Notes: generated from the sequence alone by a model not told the origin. Shown: positions 34,387 through 43,084, counted from the stretch's first letter. The stretch: DNA of 64,000 bases from DATFFO01 sp963744905 (GCA_963744905.1 CAVUUV010000003.1:744001-808000); one strand, 5' to 3'. Numbers and translations: made by a program.

Positions 34387-34893
34387 CCCGCCGGGGGTCT
34401 GGGGGCCGCCCCCCAGAATCAACCCGAGCGGCCCGACATTCCCGACGGGTACGGTATCAGTTCCGATCCGCATGGCCTCCTGACGTGGGACGTAGTCGAT
34501 GGGGTCATGACGTCATGTGATCTCTATTGGGTGGCCACCACGAGCCCGGAGGGTAGGCCGCATCTCATCCCGATCCACGCCGCTTACGCCGACCAGCGCG
34601 TTTACCTGAGCGGCGATCCTGACACCCGCTGGTACCGCAACCTGGCTGCCCGGCCCCGGATCGAGGTAGGGGCCGCGTCCGGGAACCTTCAGGTCATGTT
34701 TCGGGGCCGGGCCGAGCTGATAACCCCCGACGAGTCGACCTTCGCCGCCATCTCGGCCAACATCTCCTCCAAGTACGATTGGGAGGCACCCCACGGCCCA
34801 ACCTGGCAGGTGACACCCTCGGTCGTGATCGCCTTCGATGTGGCCGACTTTGCCAACAGCCCCACCCGGTTTCGATTCAGGGAGGAGTCATGA
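34378..34893 (+). CDS. pyridoxamine 5'-phosphate oxidase-fold (FMN/F420-binding) protein
   Basis: The product has 171 residues from GTG 34378. The split-barrel core includes GVMTSCDLYWVATTSPEGRP, LIPIHAAYADQRVYLSGDPD, TRWYRNLAARPRIEV and VMFRGRAELI, as in PNPOx-like flavin or F420 enzymes. The GTG start sits in the third copy of a GAGTGGATGTGAAG junction, the sequence in which the leuC stop and a GTG would overlap as GTGA. The gene ends in an ATGA overlap with leuD. Its position inside the leucine operon is unusual and its substrate unknown. The first 20 or so residues are Gly/Pro-rich and doubtful. Confidence 0.8.
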   Translation: MKWPAGGLGAAPQNQPERPDIPDGYGISSDPHGLLTWDVVDGVMTSCDLYWVATTSPEGRPHLIPIHAAYADQRVYLSGDPDTRWYRNLAARPRIEVGAASGNLQVMFRGRAELITPDESTFAAISANISSKYDWEAPHGPTWQVTPSVVIAFDVADFANSPTRFRFREES

Positions 34894-35480
34894 ACCCGAT
34901 CCAGCAGATCACCGGAACGCTGGCCCCGTTGCCCCGGGCCAACGTCGACACCGACCAGATCATGCCCAAGAACTATCTCAAGAGGGTGGAGCGGACCGGT
35001 TACGGGCAGTTCGTATTCGCCGAATGGGGCGAGGATCCCGACTTCGTGCTCAACCGCCCCGCCTACCAGGAGGCCCGGATCCTGGTGACGGGCCCCAACT
35101 TCGGATGCGGCTCGAGTCGGGAACATGCGCCCTGGGGTCTGCAGGACTGGGGATTCGAGGCGATAATCGCTCCCTCGTTCGCCGATATCTTTTTCAACAA
35201 CTGCACCAAGATCGGCCTGCTGCCGGTGGTTCTGAGCGAGAAGGAGTGCCAGTACCTGATCGAGCTGGCCGAGGCCGACCCGTCCGCGGTGGTGACGGTC
35301 GACCTACCCGAACAGACGGTCACCTATTCGAACCAGTTCGAGGCTCGGTTCGAGATCGATCCGTTCACCAAGTGGTGCCTGGTCGAGGGGCTGGACGACA
35401 TCGGCCTGACCTTGCGACACGCCGATCAGATTTCGGAGTTCGAAACCACCCGACCCGTCTGGAAGCCCGCCCTGGGCTGA
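34890..35480 (+). CDS. leuD: 3-isopropylmalate dehydratase small subunit
   Basis: The product has 196 residues. ANVDTDQIMPKNYLK, GPNFGCGSSREHAPW and SFADIFFNNCTKIGLLPVVL are the LeuD swivelling-domain signatures. ATG 34890 overlaps the previous stop (ATGA) and has GGAGGAG just upstream, so it is translated with the flavin-oxidase gene. The gene ends 20 bases from the true end of the convergent GDPD frame. Confidence 0.95.
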   Translation: MNPIQQITGTLAPLPRANVDTDQIMPKNYLKRVERTGYGQFVFAEWGEDPDFVLNRPAYQEARILVTGPNFGCGSSREHAPWGLQDWGFEAIIAPSFADIFFNNCTKIGLLPVVLSEKECQYLIELAEADPSAVVTVDLPEQTVTYSNQFEARFEIDPFTKWCLVEGLDDIGLTLRHADQISEFETTRPVWKPALG

Positions 35481-35500
35481 GGACCCCGGTCGCCATCGCC

Positions 35501-36281
35501 TCAGGCGCTGAGCTGCATGCCTGCGGCCACTTCCGGCCTGTCGGTGATGATGGCGTCGACGCCCAGATCCCAGAAGTCGTTCCATCTCGACCAGATTGTT
35601 GATGGTCCACACGTGAACCGCCAAGCCGGCTCGGTGGGCCACCCGCACCAGACGCCGATCCACCACACCCAGTCCAAACATCGAGGGCGGGACCTGCAGG
35701 GCTACGAAGTCGTCCGGACCGCTCCTCCCCCAACGGCTGGCGGCCCACCAGCGCCGGGCCGAGCCAGGTCCAGCGGACCGTTGCGCCCTGCCACCCGAAA
35801 TCTCACGGACCCGCTCCAAGCGTCGGTCCGAGAAGCTACCCACGATCACCCGAAGCCAGGCGTCCATTCTCTCCAGCACGGCCACCAGGGCCTCTTCCAA
35901 ACCGGGTTGTTTGAGGTCGACGACCACGCCCACATCGGGAAAGGTCGCCAGAACCTCGCCCAGGGTGGGGACGCGCAGCCCACGCCCACGAAACGGGAAG
36001 CCTCCATCGACCATGTGATTGTGACCGGGATCGAGACGGCGCAGCTCCGACAGCGTGACCTCCCGGATCGGACCCGAGCCGTTGGTGGTGCGATCGAGGT
36101 GATCGTCGTGGAAGCAGACGATGTGCCCGTCGGCAGTGAGGTGGAGATCGGTTTCGAGATGATTGGCACCCGCCTCGAGCCCACCCTCGAAGGCAATCAT
36201 CGTGTTCTCAGGCCAGTGGACCCGGCTCCCCCGGTGGGCGATCACCTGGCCCGAGTCCCAGGGCGATCCAAGCCGTGTCAC
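35501..36281 (-). CDS. glycerophosphodiester phosphodiesterase, frameshifted near the 3' end
   Basis: The N-terminal part is normal: IAHRGSRVHWPENTMIAF, LETDLHLTADGHIVCFHDDH, PTLGEVLATFPDVGVVVDLK and later HVWTINNLVEM, with the catalytic His pair and metal-binding Glu-Asp. It hydrolyses glycerophosphodiesters to glycerol 3-phosphate. At about 35562-35571 (GGGATCTGGG on the minus strand) one extra G moves the expected end, DLGVDAIITDRPEVAAG, to another frame, which stops at 35501. The uncorrected frame runs on to 35304 and overlaps leuD by 177 bases with no family similarity. The coordinates here follow the corrected frame. Confidence 0.82.
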
Positions 36282-36336
36282 CGCCCCATCCTACCGGGGA
36301 GGGGCGGGGCGTCGGGGCCCAGCGGTGCCTGACCGA

Positions 36337-36366
36337 GAGAGGGAGCCGGAATTCCGGCTCCCTCTC
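36337..36366 (-). terminator. 30-bp perfect palindrome downstream of the HU gene
   Basis: Arms 36337-36351 and 36352-36366 are perfectly complementary around a central GGAATTCC. It begins 22 bases after the HU stop codon on the minus strand and lies before the next gene's start region. A stem with a tiny loop and no U tract is a typical high-GC terminator candidate. Confidence 0.7.
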
Positions 36367-36388
36367 AGACCATCCGTGACGCTCTTTT

Positions 36389-36682
36389 TCAGCGGACGAC
36401 CCGCTCCTTGAGTCCCTTGGAGGGCGAGAAGTGGGCATAATTCCTGGCCGGGATTTGAATCGTCTCACCGGTGGCCGGATTGCGGCCCGTTCGAGCGGAA
36501 CGGGACTTGGTGGAGAAGGTGCCGAAACCGTAGATGGACACCTTGCGACCGGCATCCAGCTCGACGGCGATGATGCCTTCGCCGGGCTCGGTCGAGAAGA
36601 TGTGGTCGATGATCTCGGTGGCCTTGGTCTTGGAGATGTCGGCCTTGCTGGCAAGCTTGTCGGCCATCTCGCTCTTGTTCAC
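36389..36682 (-). CDS. HU family nucleoid DNA-binding protein
   Basis: The product has 97 residues, the standard HU length. NKSEMADKLASKADISKTKA forms the helical dimer part, and VSIYGFGTFSTKSRSARTGR with NPATGETIQIPA is the beta-arm with the conserved Pro. It binds and bends DNA as a dimer. No long Lys/Ala-rich tail is present, unlike mycobacterial HupB. GTG 36682 has AGGAGG four bases upstream. Confidence 0.95.
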   Translation of the reverse strand: MNKSEMADKLASKADISKTKATEIIDHIFSTEPGEGIIAVELDAGRKVSIYGFGTFSTKSRSARTGRNPATGETIQIPARNYAHFSPSKGLKERVVR

Positions 36683-36761
36683 GGAGCCTCCTTGGCTGGC
36701 TGAACACCGTTCCGGGTGGAACGTCAGGCCAACCCTAGGCCCCAAACCCCGTAAATCAGCG

Positions 36762-37991
36762 TCAAGTTCCCAGAGCGACCCCGTCCTTGACCACCCTCAC
36801 CACTGGGTCTCGGCCGGGCACGGCGACGATGTCTGCGGCCGTTTCGGCGTCGAGGACGACCAGGTCGGCGACCGAGCCCGGCGATACCACCCCCTTCTCG
36901 GGCTCCTCCACCGCCAGGGCTCCTCCCCGGGTCGCCGACCACAGGGCCCGCTCCGGGGCAAGTCGCCCGTGATGGACGGCAACCGCCATGGCCAGCGGCA
37001 TGCTGGCAGCCACTCCGGTCTCGCATCCCGTCCCCAGCGCAACGATCGCCCCGGACTCCCACATCTCCAGAGCCGGGTCCGACCTGCCCTCCACCCACGA
37101 GGCCGCTGGAACGCTGATCATCACCGAGCCCGACTCCGCCACGGCCTCGCCGGCACCGCTGAAACCGGTCATCCCGTCCACGCTGACCGCACGGCAATCC
37201 AGAGCGATCTCGAGTGAATCGTCATCCTCGACGTGCACCCGGGGACGAAGGCCGTGTCCCCGACCGGCGGCGATCACGGCCCGGGCAGACTCACTGTCGA
37301 GAGCCGCACCCACCACCACGTCCAGATAGTCGGCGATGCGCGAGGCGGTTGGAATCAGCACCGATTCGAGCATCGTTCTGTATGCGCCGTTGCGTACCTG
37401 CGGCCCGATACTGGCTGGATGGCCCCGGCCCACTACCACGGTCCCGCCCACGTCGGCCGGTAGCGCCTCGTCGGCAGCTCCGATCGCCGACAGCAGGGTC
37501 ACCTCGGATTCAGGATCGGCCGCATCCCAGGCACGAATCTCGACTGTCGTGACCCCTTGCTCGAGTGCCCGGCCCACCTCTTCGGTGACCAATTCGGTCA
37601 GTGTCCCCAACTCCACCCGGCCGTCGGCAGAGAGGTGGCGATGGGCGTCGACGAAGCCGGGCGCCACCATTCGGCCCTCGCAATCGATCTCGGGCAGCTC
37701 ACGGTACCGGGCGGGCATGAGTCGCTGGGGACCGAGCCAGGTGACGGTCCCGTGACGTACCGCCACCGCGGCATCCTCGATCCGGCCCAGGACCCCACCG
37801 TGGCGGGGGTCATTGGTGACCAGGACCCCGATCCCGGTGAGGAGGAGGTCCCCGGAACCCTCATCGGGGGCAGAACTCAACGCCGCGGCGAGCTGGGCGC
37901 ACTCGCCACAGATGGCCACACCCCCGAACCCCACCACCAGACGATCCAGCCCCTTGCGGTCCTGGCCACAGAACGAGCAGCGGCGGGTCAT
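36762..37991 (-). CDS. ClpX-type zinc finger fused to a degenerate imidazolonepropionase-like amidohydrolase
   Basis: The product has 409 residues. Residues 1-40 form a C4 zinc finger of the ClpX type (RRCSFCGQDRKGLDRL, then GGVAICGECAQL; Cys 5, 8, 28 and 31). After a short linker comes an amidohydrolase domain closest to imidazolonepropionase HutI: GFVDAHRHLS (HxH), GVTTVEIRAW, RVHVEDDDSLE, SMPLAMAVAVHHGRLAPERA and GSVADLVVLDAE. Two catalytic positions appear lost: the His of the HutI SADH block is Gly (SVDGMTG), and the metal-binding Asp of GTD is Gly (GTGCETG). It is therefore probably not an active HutI. No hut genes or clp genes are near. A 71-bp repeat array lies just upstream. A role in ClpP-type proteolysis or substrate sensing is only a guess. 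Confidence 0.8.
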   Translation of the reverse strand: MTRRCSFCGQDRKGLDRLVVGFGGVAICGECAQLAAALSSAPDEGSGDLLLTGIGVLVTNDPRHGGVLGRIEDAAVAVRHGTVTWLGPQRLMPARYRELPEIDCEGRMVAPGFVDAHRHLSADGRVELGTLTELVTEEVGRALEQGVTTVEIRAWDAADPESEVTLLSAIGAADEALPADVGGTVVVGRGHPASIGPQVRNGAYRTMLESVLIPTASRIADYLDVVVGAALDSESARAVIAAGRGHGLRPRVHVEDDDSLEIALDCRAVSVDGMTGFSGAGEAVAESGSVMISVPAASWVEGRSDPALEMWESGAIVALGTGCETGVAASMPLAMAVAVHHGRLAPERALWSATRGGALAVEEPEKGVVSPGSVADLVVLDAETAADIVAVPGRDPVVRVVKDGVALGT

Positions 37992-38056
37992 TGAGTGCGA
38001 TCCGGTGACATGGTCAGCCTCAAGTTACCCCGGATCCGGGCCTGAGCCGGGTCTCT

Positions 38057-38269
38057 GGCCCCGCACCGCTTCCGCAACCCAGGGTTCCCAGCGTCGCCCA
38101 GCGACGCTCACCGCCCAAACTTCCCCGGGCCCCGCACCGCTTCCCCAACCCAGGGTTCCCAGCGTCGCCCAGCGACGCTCACCGCCCAGACTTCGCCGGG
38201 CCCCGCACCGCTTCCGCAACCCAGGGTTCCCAGCGTCGCCCAGCGACGCTCACCGCCCAAAGTTCGCCC
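38057..38269. repeat. 71-bp tandem repeat, three units, each with a perfect hairpin
   Basis: The units are 38057-38127, 38128-38198 and 38199-38269, about 96% identical. Each contains AGCGTCGC-CCA-GCGACGCT, an eight-base stem with a CCA loop, and a smaller AACCC/GGGTT stem. The array fills most of the 338-base divergent gap between the zinc-finger amidohydrolase gene and the enoyl-CoA hydratase gene. No other gene is seen there. Confidence 0.92.
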
Positions 38270-38329
38270 GGCCCTTCGCCCGGCCCTAACCCGGCCGGGC
38301 CGAGGCGCTTCCCGCCTAGTCTCTGGGCC

Positions 38330-39106
38330 ATGTCTGTCTCCTACCAAGCCCGGGGCGACGTCGCCCTCCTCACCCTCGACCGGCCCGACCGCTTCAATGC
38401 CGTCACTCAGGAACTGTGCGACGGCCTGGTGCAAGGACTGGACCGGGCAGGCCGCGAGGCCCGGGCGGCGGTGATCACCGGGGCGGGCAAGGCCTTCTGC
38501 TCGGGAGCGGACCTGTCGGATCTGATGGGTGAGTACGAGACCGGGGGCCCCGATCTGCACAAGGTGATCGGGGAGCGGTTCAATCCCATGGTGGAAGCCC
38601 TCCTGTCTGCTCCGGTGCCGACGGTAGCCGCCGTCAACGGAGCCGCCGCCGGAGCGGGTATGGGACTGGCCCTGGCCTGTGATCTTCGCGTCATGGCAGA
38701 GTCGGCCTTCTTCCTGTCCGCCTTCATCGGCCTGGCCCTCATCCCGGACACGGGCACCACCTGGCTCCTTCCTCACCACCTGGGGCTGTCCCGGGCGTTG
38801 GAACTCACCTTCACCAATCGCCGGCTTCCGGCCGCCGAGGCGGCTCAGCTGGGGCTGGCGGTCGATGTGATCGAGGCCGACCAGGTGGTCGACAAGGCAG
38901 TCAACCTGGCCGTGAGCCTGGCCGACGGCCCCACCCGTGCCTACGTGGAGACCCGACGGCTCCTGGTGAACGCCTCCCACTCCGACCCCGGCAGCGCCAT
39001 TGGAGAAGAGCGTCGCACGCAGGGCGAATTGGGCACCTCGTCCGCCCACCTGGAAGGCATGAAGGCCTTCCTCGAGAAGCGGCCCCCGAACTTCCGCAGC
39101 CTCTGA
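38330..39106 (+). CDS. enoyl-CoA hydratase/isomerase family protein
   Basis: The product has 258 residues, a single crotonase domain. ITGAGKAFCSGADLSDL supplies the first oxyanion-hole region, and AAVNGAAAGAGMGLALACDL the second. The segment ALIPDTGTTWLLPHHLG is like the PaaG (epoxyphenylacetyl-CoA isomerase) subgroup rather than classical hydratases. The substrate is not certain; fatty-acid or aromatic acyl-CoA metabolism is likely. Confidence 0.87.
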   Translation: MSVSYQARGDVALLTLDRPDRFNAVTQELCDGLVQGLDRAGREARAAVITGAGKAFCSGADLSDLMGEYETGGPDLHKVIGERFNPMVEALLSAPVPTVAAVNGAAAGAGMGLALACDLRVMAESAFFLSAFIGLALIPDTGTTWLLPHHLGLSRALELTFTNRRLPAAEAAQLGLAVDVIEADQVVDKAVNLAVSLADGPTRAYVETRRLLVNASHSDPGSAIGEERRTQGELGTSSAHLEGMKAFLEKRPPNFRSL

Positions 39107-39121
39107 TTCGGGGCCGCCGGC

Positions 39122-39526
39122 TCAGGACCTGATGATGTATACGGTGAGGCTGATGTCCTGGCCGCCGGTGCCGAGGGCGACCCCGACCACGTCGTTGAGC
39201 CAGGCCAGGTCCTCGTTGCCGGTCTGGAAGGTCATCAACTCCTGGGGTGAGGCCGTATTGTCCTCGTGCACGATGCTCACCCCGATTGCCCGATAGGCCA
39301 CGGTCTCTCTCTTCTCGCCGATCGTCGCACGGATTTCGAGGTCCATGTTGCCGTCCTTGCGAACCGTCACGTAGTCGATCCCGCGTACGGGGCGCTCCCC
39401 CTCCCAGTGGGGGCTGGTGGCGGTTCCCTCGAAGGCGAAGTCGATCCGGGTGCCGGCCGGCATGTGACCCAGCATGCGGGGAGTCATGGAACCTTCGATC
39501 TTGCAGAACTCTTCCAATGAGGCCAA
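39122..39526 (-). CDS. DUF3237 family protein
   Basis: The product has 134 residues. The beta-barrel-like pattern PAGTRIDFAFEGTATSPHWE, GIDYVTVRKDGNMDLEIRAT and TVAYRAIGVS matches DUF3237, a family of unknown function sometimes found with aromatic degradation. I accept a TTG start at 39526 because AGGAGG lies seven bases before it. It converges with the crotonase gene (15-base gap). Confidence 0.75.
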   Translation of the reverse strand: MASLEEFCKIEGSMTPRMLGHMPAGTRIDFAFEGTATSPHWEGERPVRGIDYVTVRKDGNMDLEIRATIGEKRETVAYRAIGVSIVHEDNTASPQELMTFQTGNEDLAWLNDVVGVALGTGGQDISLTVYIIRS

Positions 39527-39577
39527 CTGGCACCCTCCTAGACGACGGTCGACGGTGAGGCTACACGGCGGGAAGGC

Positions 39578-40546
39578 TCAGCCGAGCCGGGCCATGAATG
39601 ACTCCAACCAGGGCGTGACCCGATCGAAGTAGCTCTCCGCCTCCTGCTGGGTCAGGATCTGGGCGGCGTGGTTCATCAGCATCACCTGGCGAGCCGCCCA
39701 GTACACCTCCAGCTCGAGACGGCCGAGAACCGGCCATGGGCGGTGCTCCTCGTAGCCGGATCGAAACGCCTGGATCACCTGATCGAGATCTGCCCGCGTG
39801 CGGGCGCCGTAGAGCGAAGTGGCTATGTCCTGGCTCGGATAAGCCAGCATCAGGTCCTCGAAATCGATCGCCCAGGCCCGCCCGACATAGAGATGCACAT
39901 TGAATTCATGCAGGTCACCGTGGACCACCATCGGCTCCCCTTCAGCCCATCGCCGCCGCAAGAACAAGTCTGAACGCTCGGCTGCCTTGCGCAACAGGGC
40001 CCTGCGACCGGAGAAGAGGTGGTCGTAGCGGAAGTCCTCGATCACGACCGGATCGATCTGGGGTGGGTAGTAAAAAGTCCGATCCCAGCGCCGCAAACGC
40101 TGAGGATCCGGGGGCCGCCAGTCGCCGTGACCGTGCAGCTGGGACGAGAGACGGCCCATGGCCCGATAGCCGAAGGGGCCCGAGCCCTCGCCCATGGGAT
40201 CGCCCGGTACCCATTTGAACAGGACGCAGGGGCGGTGGCCGTGACGACCGGTGGCGAGATCGGTGACCAGACGACCGTCCGGAGTGGCGACGGGGGTCAC
40301 CACCAGGAGGTCGGGGTCCCGGGCCAGCTCACTGAGCCAGGCCACCTCGAGGTCGATGTTGGACCTGGTGTTCGAGAGGGGCTCGCTGACCCGCAGGACC
40401 AGCCGACGGCCGTCGGCCAGGTCGACCCTGAACAGGACATTGCTGTGTGTGGCGAGATGGACCAGGGACGCGACCTTCATCCGGTACTCGTCGATGAGCA
40501 CCCGCCGGGCACGTGCGGCCAGATCCTCCAGAGGGCGGGGGGTCAC
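39578..40546 (-). CDS. aminoglycoside phosphotransferase (APH) fold kinase
   Basis: The product has 322 residues. The catalytic loop is MVVHGDLHEFNVHL (Brenner-type HGD...N) and the metal-binding DFE is in AIDFEDLMLAYPSQDIA. The N-terminal lobe has VLFRVDLADGRRLVLRVSEP. The family includes homoserine kinase-like and antibiotic-modifying kinases. Nothing ties this one to resistance, so a small-molecule kinase is the safe call. It follows the MMPL gene by 18 bases on the same strand. Confidence 0.85.
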   Translation of the reverse strand: MTPRPLEDLAARARRVLIDEYRMKVASLVHLATHSNVLFRVDLADGRRLVLRVSEPLSNTRSNIDLEVAWLSELARDPDLLVVTPVATPDGRLVTDLATGRHGHRPCVLFKWVPGDPMGEGSGPFGYRAMGRLSSQLHGHGDWRPPDPQRLRRWDRTFYYPPQIDPVVIEDFRYDHLFSGRRALLRKAAERSDLFLRRRWAEGEPMVVHGDLHEFNVHLYVGRAWAIDFEDLMLAYPSQDIATSLYGARTRADLDQVIQAFRSGYEEHRPWPVLGRLELEVYWAARQVMLMNHAAQILTQQEAESYFDRVTPWLESFMARLG

Positions 40547-40564
40547 GAATGCAAGGTTAAGCGA

Positions 40565-43084
40565 TCAGGAATCGCGCCGCCTGTGCCAGCGCTCCCACAG
40601 CACCAGCATCGAGGGGAGGACCAGGATCGAGGCCACCAGGGCCAAACCGATGGAGAACACCGTGACCTGGCCCATCTGCTTGAAGGGGACCAGGCTGGAT
40701 GTCATCAGGATGCCGAACCCGGCCATGGTCGTGAAGGCCGACCCGGCCAGGGCTCCTCCGGTGTGGGTGGTGGTGGAGCGGATTGCCGCGTCCACGTCCG
40801 ATTGCTCCTGTCGGTCCTCCTCGAAACGTCTGGCGAGATGGATGGTGAAAGGCACACCGATGCCGATCGCCAGGGCGGCCAGGGTGGCGGTGACCGGCCC
40901 GAAGGGAATCCCGGCCACGTACATGAGCCCGTATGTCCACAGCACCACCAGGGCCACCGGTGCCATGGTGATCACGCCCAGGAACGGGCGCCCGTTCTGG
41001 ACCCAGAAGTAGATGATGAGGACGATCGCGGCTGCTGCCAGGGTGAGAAACAGGGACCGGCTCTGGGATGCGGTCAGCTCGTTGACGACGACATCACTGA
41101 TGATGTTCTCGCTGGTGGGTATCGCCTCTGCCCCGGCGTCCCGAATGGGCTGGAAGGTGGTGTCCAGATCGGTCCGCAGCTCCTTGACCCGCTTCTCTCC
41201 GGCAGTCGTTCTGATATCGAACAGGGCAGCATCCATCCGACCATCGCTGAAATGGGCCGCGCCGTCCATCTGATCGGGAGCGGCCTCCTCTACGGCCATG
41301 TAGAGGGGCGTCACGTCCGCATCTTCTGGCACCTTGAGATCGGGGCCCAGGCCCACCTGTTGGGCCGCGGCCAGAACGGCCGGTGGGGCCGAGGCCGGCC
41401 CTCCGGCGAAGAGTTGCTGGAGCACGCTGACGGGAGAGCTGGCGTTGGCGACCGGGCCCTGGGCGGTCTCGAAGGTCGAGACCGTGTCGTATTGGCCCAG
41501 CCGGGAGGAGGCGTCGACCATCAGGTTGTGATAGGCGCCGGTGGCGAGAGTCCCTCCCTGGGGCGCCTCGATCAGCACCTGGGTCTGCTCGCCAAACCCG
41601 CCCCCGAAGTCCTCGGTGAGGATGTCCAGGGTCTGAACGGCCGGAGAGTCCTCAGGCAGGAAGTCGGTGAAGCTGAACCTGGTTTCCAGCTGGGTGAAGC
41701 CCCAATAGCCCAGGCCCCCGAGAACCAGGGCGACAACGATGGCGATGGAGGGGACCCGCTCGGCGATCACCGCCAGCCTTCCCATCACCTGGGGCAGGAC
41801 CCTCTCGCTGTGAGCGCCCATGGCCTGGACGGGCAACCGACCGCTTCTCTCCGCTCGACGGTCGAGGAGGACCCGGAAGGCTGGCACGAAGGTCATCATG
41901 AGCAGGAAGGAGTAGAAGATCCCCACCGCCGACAGGATCCCGAAGTCGGCCAGGGCCGGGACCGGGTTGGCCACGTTGGTCAGGAATCCGATCACCGTCG
42001 TCAGGGTGGCCAGGACCAGTGCCACGCCCACGGTGCCGATCGACAGGCTCATGGAGCCGTCCACGCTGTCGCCCTCGCCCACCTCCTCGCGATAGCGGCT
42101 GATGAGGTGGATGGCGTAGTCGACCCCCAGGCCGATCATGAGGATGGGCACGATCTGAGTGGGCGCCGAGAATGCCGAGATGATCCCCGCCTTCTCCAGC
42201 AGCACCCCGGTCCCCTGCATCATCCCGATCGCCATGAAGATGGTGACCATGGTCAGGACCATGTCCGCCACCGTTCGCCTGATGGCCGGGCCGGGCGAGC
42301 CGCGCGGTCTCACCCAGTACACGAACATCAGGATGGCCACGATTATCAACCCGGCCATGGCGAAGAGCCGGCCCACCTCGTTGGTGAACGAGTCGATGCC
42401 CCCGAACAGCAGCGCAAAGCTGAAGGGACGGATTTCGAGACTGGTGTCGATCTTGTCCAGCTCGGTGCTGATGGACTGTTCCAGGGCGCTCTGAGCCTCG
42501 AGGGCGGCGGTGGCATCGGTGGTGTCGCTCTGGAAGAAGGCCAGGACCAGGCCGGCCGAGGTGCTGGCGCTGGCCGGGTCCCCGTCCTTGCTCAGCAGCC
42601 CGGTGACGAGACCCTTCTGCTCGGCGGGCATCTGGCCCAGTGCCGCCTGATATATCGAACCCACCGTGCCGTCGTCGAGCTGGTCGAGAGGGATCCCCTG
42701 CATGGCGGCTCCCTGGATGACCGGATCCAGGTAGGACACCACTCCCGGCCGCTGTGGTGTGGATGAGAGCTGGTCGCCGGCGACCCGCTGGATGGCGTCC
42801 TCGACGGCAGCCACGGTGCGGGCCCCTTCAGCGCTGATGACGTTGCCGCCGGGCTGGCGCACGATCACCTGGAACACGGATTGCTGCTCGGACCCGAACA
42901 GCTCGCGGATCCGGTTCTGAGCCGCTATCTCGGCGTTGTCTGGAGCGAAACCCTCATTGCCGGTTGCTATCTGGACCTGGCTGGCGAAGGATCCCAGCAC
43001 CGCCGTGAGAACCACAACGCCTATGACGATGGCGATCGGGAACCGGCGAACTGCGGCGGCGAACCCGCGCACGATGGCTTTCAC
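40565..43084 (-). CDS. RND/MMPL superfamily transporter
   Basis: The product has 839 residues with a two-fold repeat: an N-terminal helix (FPIAIVIGVVVLTAVLGSF), a large extracytoplasmic domain, five or six helices, then the same again (SIAIVVALVLGGLGYWGFTQ). Motifs of the MMPL group are present, such as IGLGVDYAIHLISRYREEV in the first half and AIGIGVPFTIHLARRFEED in the second, with Asp in the first one as the proton-relay candidate. Substrate unknown, probably a lipid or hydrophobic compound. GTG 43084 has AGGAG six bases upstream. It may form an operon with the APH-like kinase gene and hisC. Confidence 0.9.
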   Translation of the reverse strand: MKAIVRGFAAAVRRFPIAIVIGVVVLTAVLGSFASQVQIATGNEGFAPDNAEIAAQNRIRELFGSEQQSVFQVIVRQPGGNVISAEGARTVAAVEDAIQRVAGDQLSSTPQRPGVVSYLDPVIQGAAMQGIPLDQLDDGTVGSIYQAALGQMPAEQKGLVTGLLSKDGDPASASTSAGLVLAFFQSDTTDATAALEAQSALEQSISTELDKIDTSLEIRPFSFALLFGGIDSFTNEVGRLFAMAGLIIVAILMFVYWVRPRGSPGPAIRRTVADMVLTMVTIFMAIGMMQGTGVLLEKAGIISAFSAPTQIVPILMIGLGVDYAIHLISRYREEVGEGDSVDGSMSLSIGTVGVALVLATLTTVIGFLTNVANPVPALADFGILSAVGIFYSFLLMMTFVPAFRVLLDRRAERSGRLPVQAMGAHSERVLPQVMGRLAVIAERVPSIAIVVALVLGGLGYWGFTQLETRFSFTDFLPEDSPAVQTLDILTEDFGGGFGEQTQVLIEAPQGGTLATGAYHNLMVDASSRLGQYDTVSTFETAQGPVANASSPVSVLQQLFAGGPASAPPAVLAAAQQVGLGPDLKVPEDADVTPLYMAVEEAAPDQMDGAAHFSDGRMDAALFDIRTTAGEKRVKELRTDLDTTFQPIRDAGAEAIPTSENIISDVVVNELTASQSRSLFLTLAAAAIVLIIYFWVQNGRPFLGVITMAPVALVVLWTYGLMYVAGIPFGPVTATLAALAIGIGVPFTIHLARRFEEDRQEQSDVDAAIRSTTTHTGGALAGSAFTTMAGFGILMTSSLVPFKQMGQVTVFSIGLALVASILVLPSMLVLWERWHRRRDS

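Noticed and set aside
34079..34473. Short open frames on both strands in the 152-bp duplication (YPHTHHH- and WGRRGRIC-like peptides)
   Set aside because: They are products of the duplicated non-coding DNA and lack ribosome-binding sites or similarity.
35304..35500. C-terminal extension of GDPD overlapping leuD
   Set aside because: It has Arg/His-rich nonsense composition and the real family end is found in another frame, so it is a frameshift product.
38057..38269. CRISPR array
   Set aside because: All 71 bases of each unit are conserved; there are no variable spacers, and no cas genes are in the window. The same holds for the 36-bp arrays.
40019..42766. Plus-strand open frame of 915 codons
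   Set aside because: It is the antisense of the RND/MMPL transporter. Its composition is His/Gly/Gln-rich with no domain, while the minus strand has clear membrane helices and MMPL motifs.
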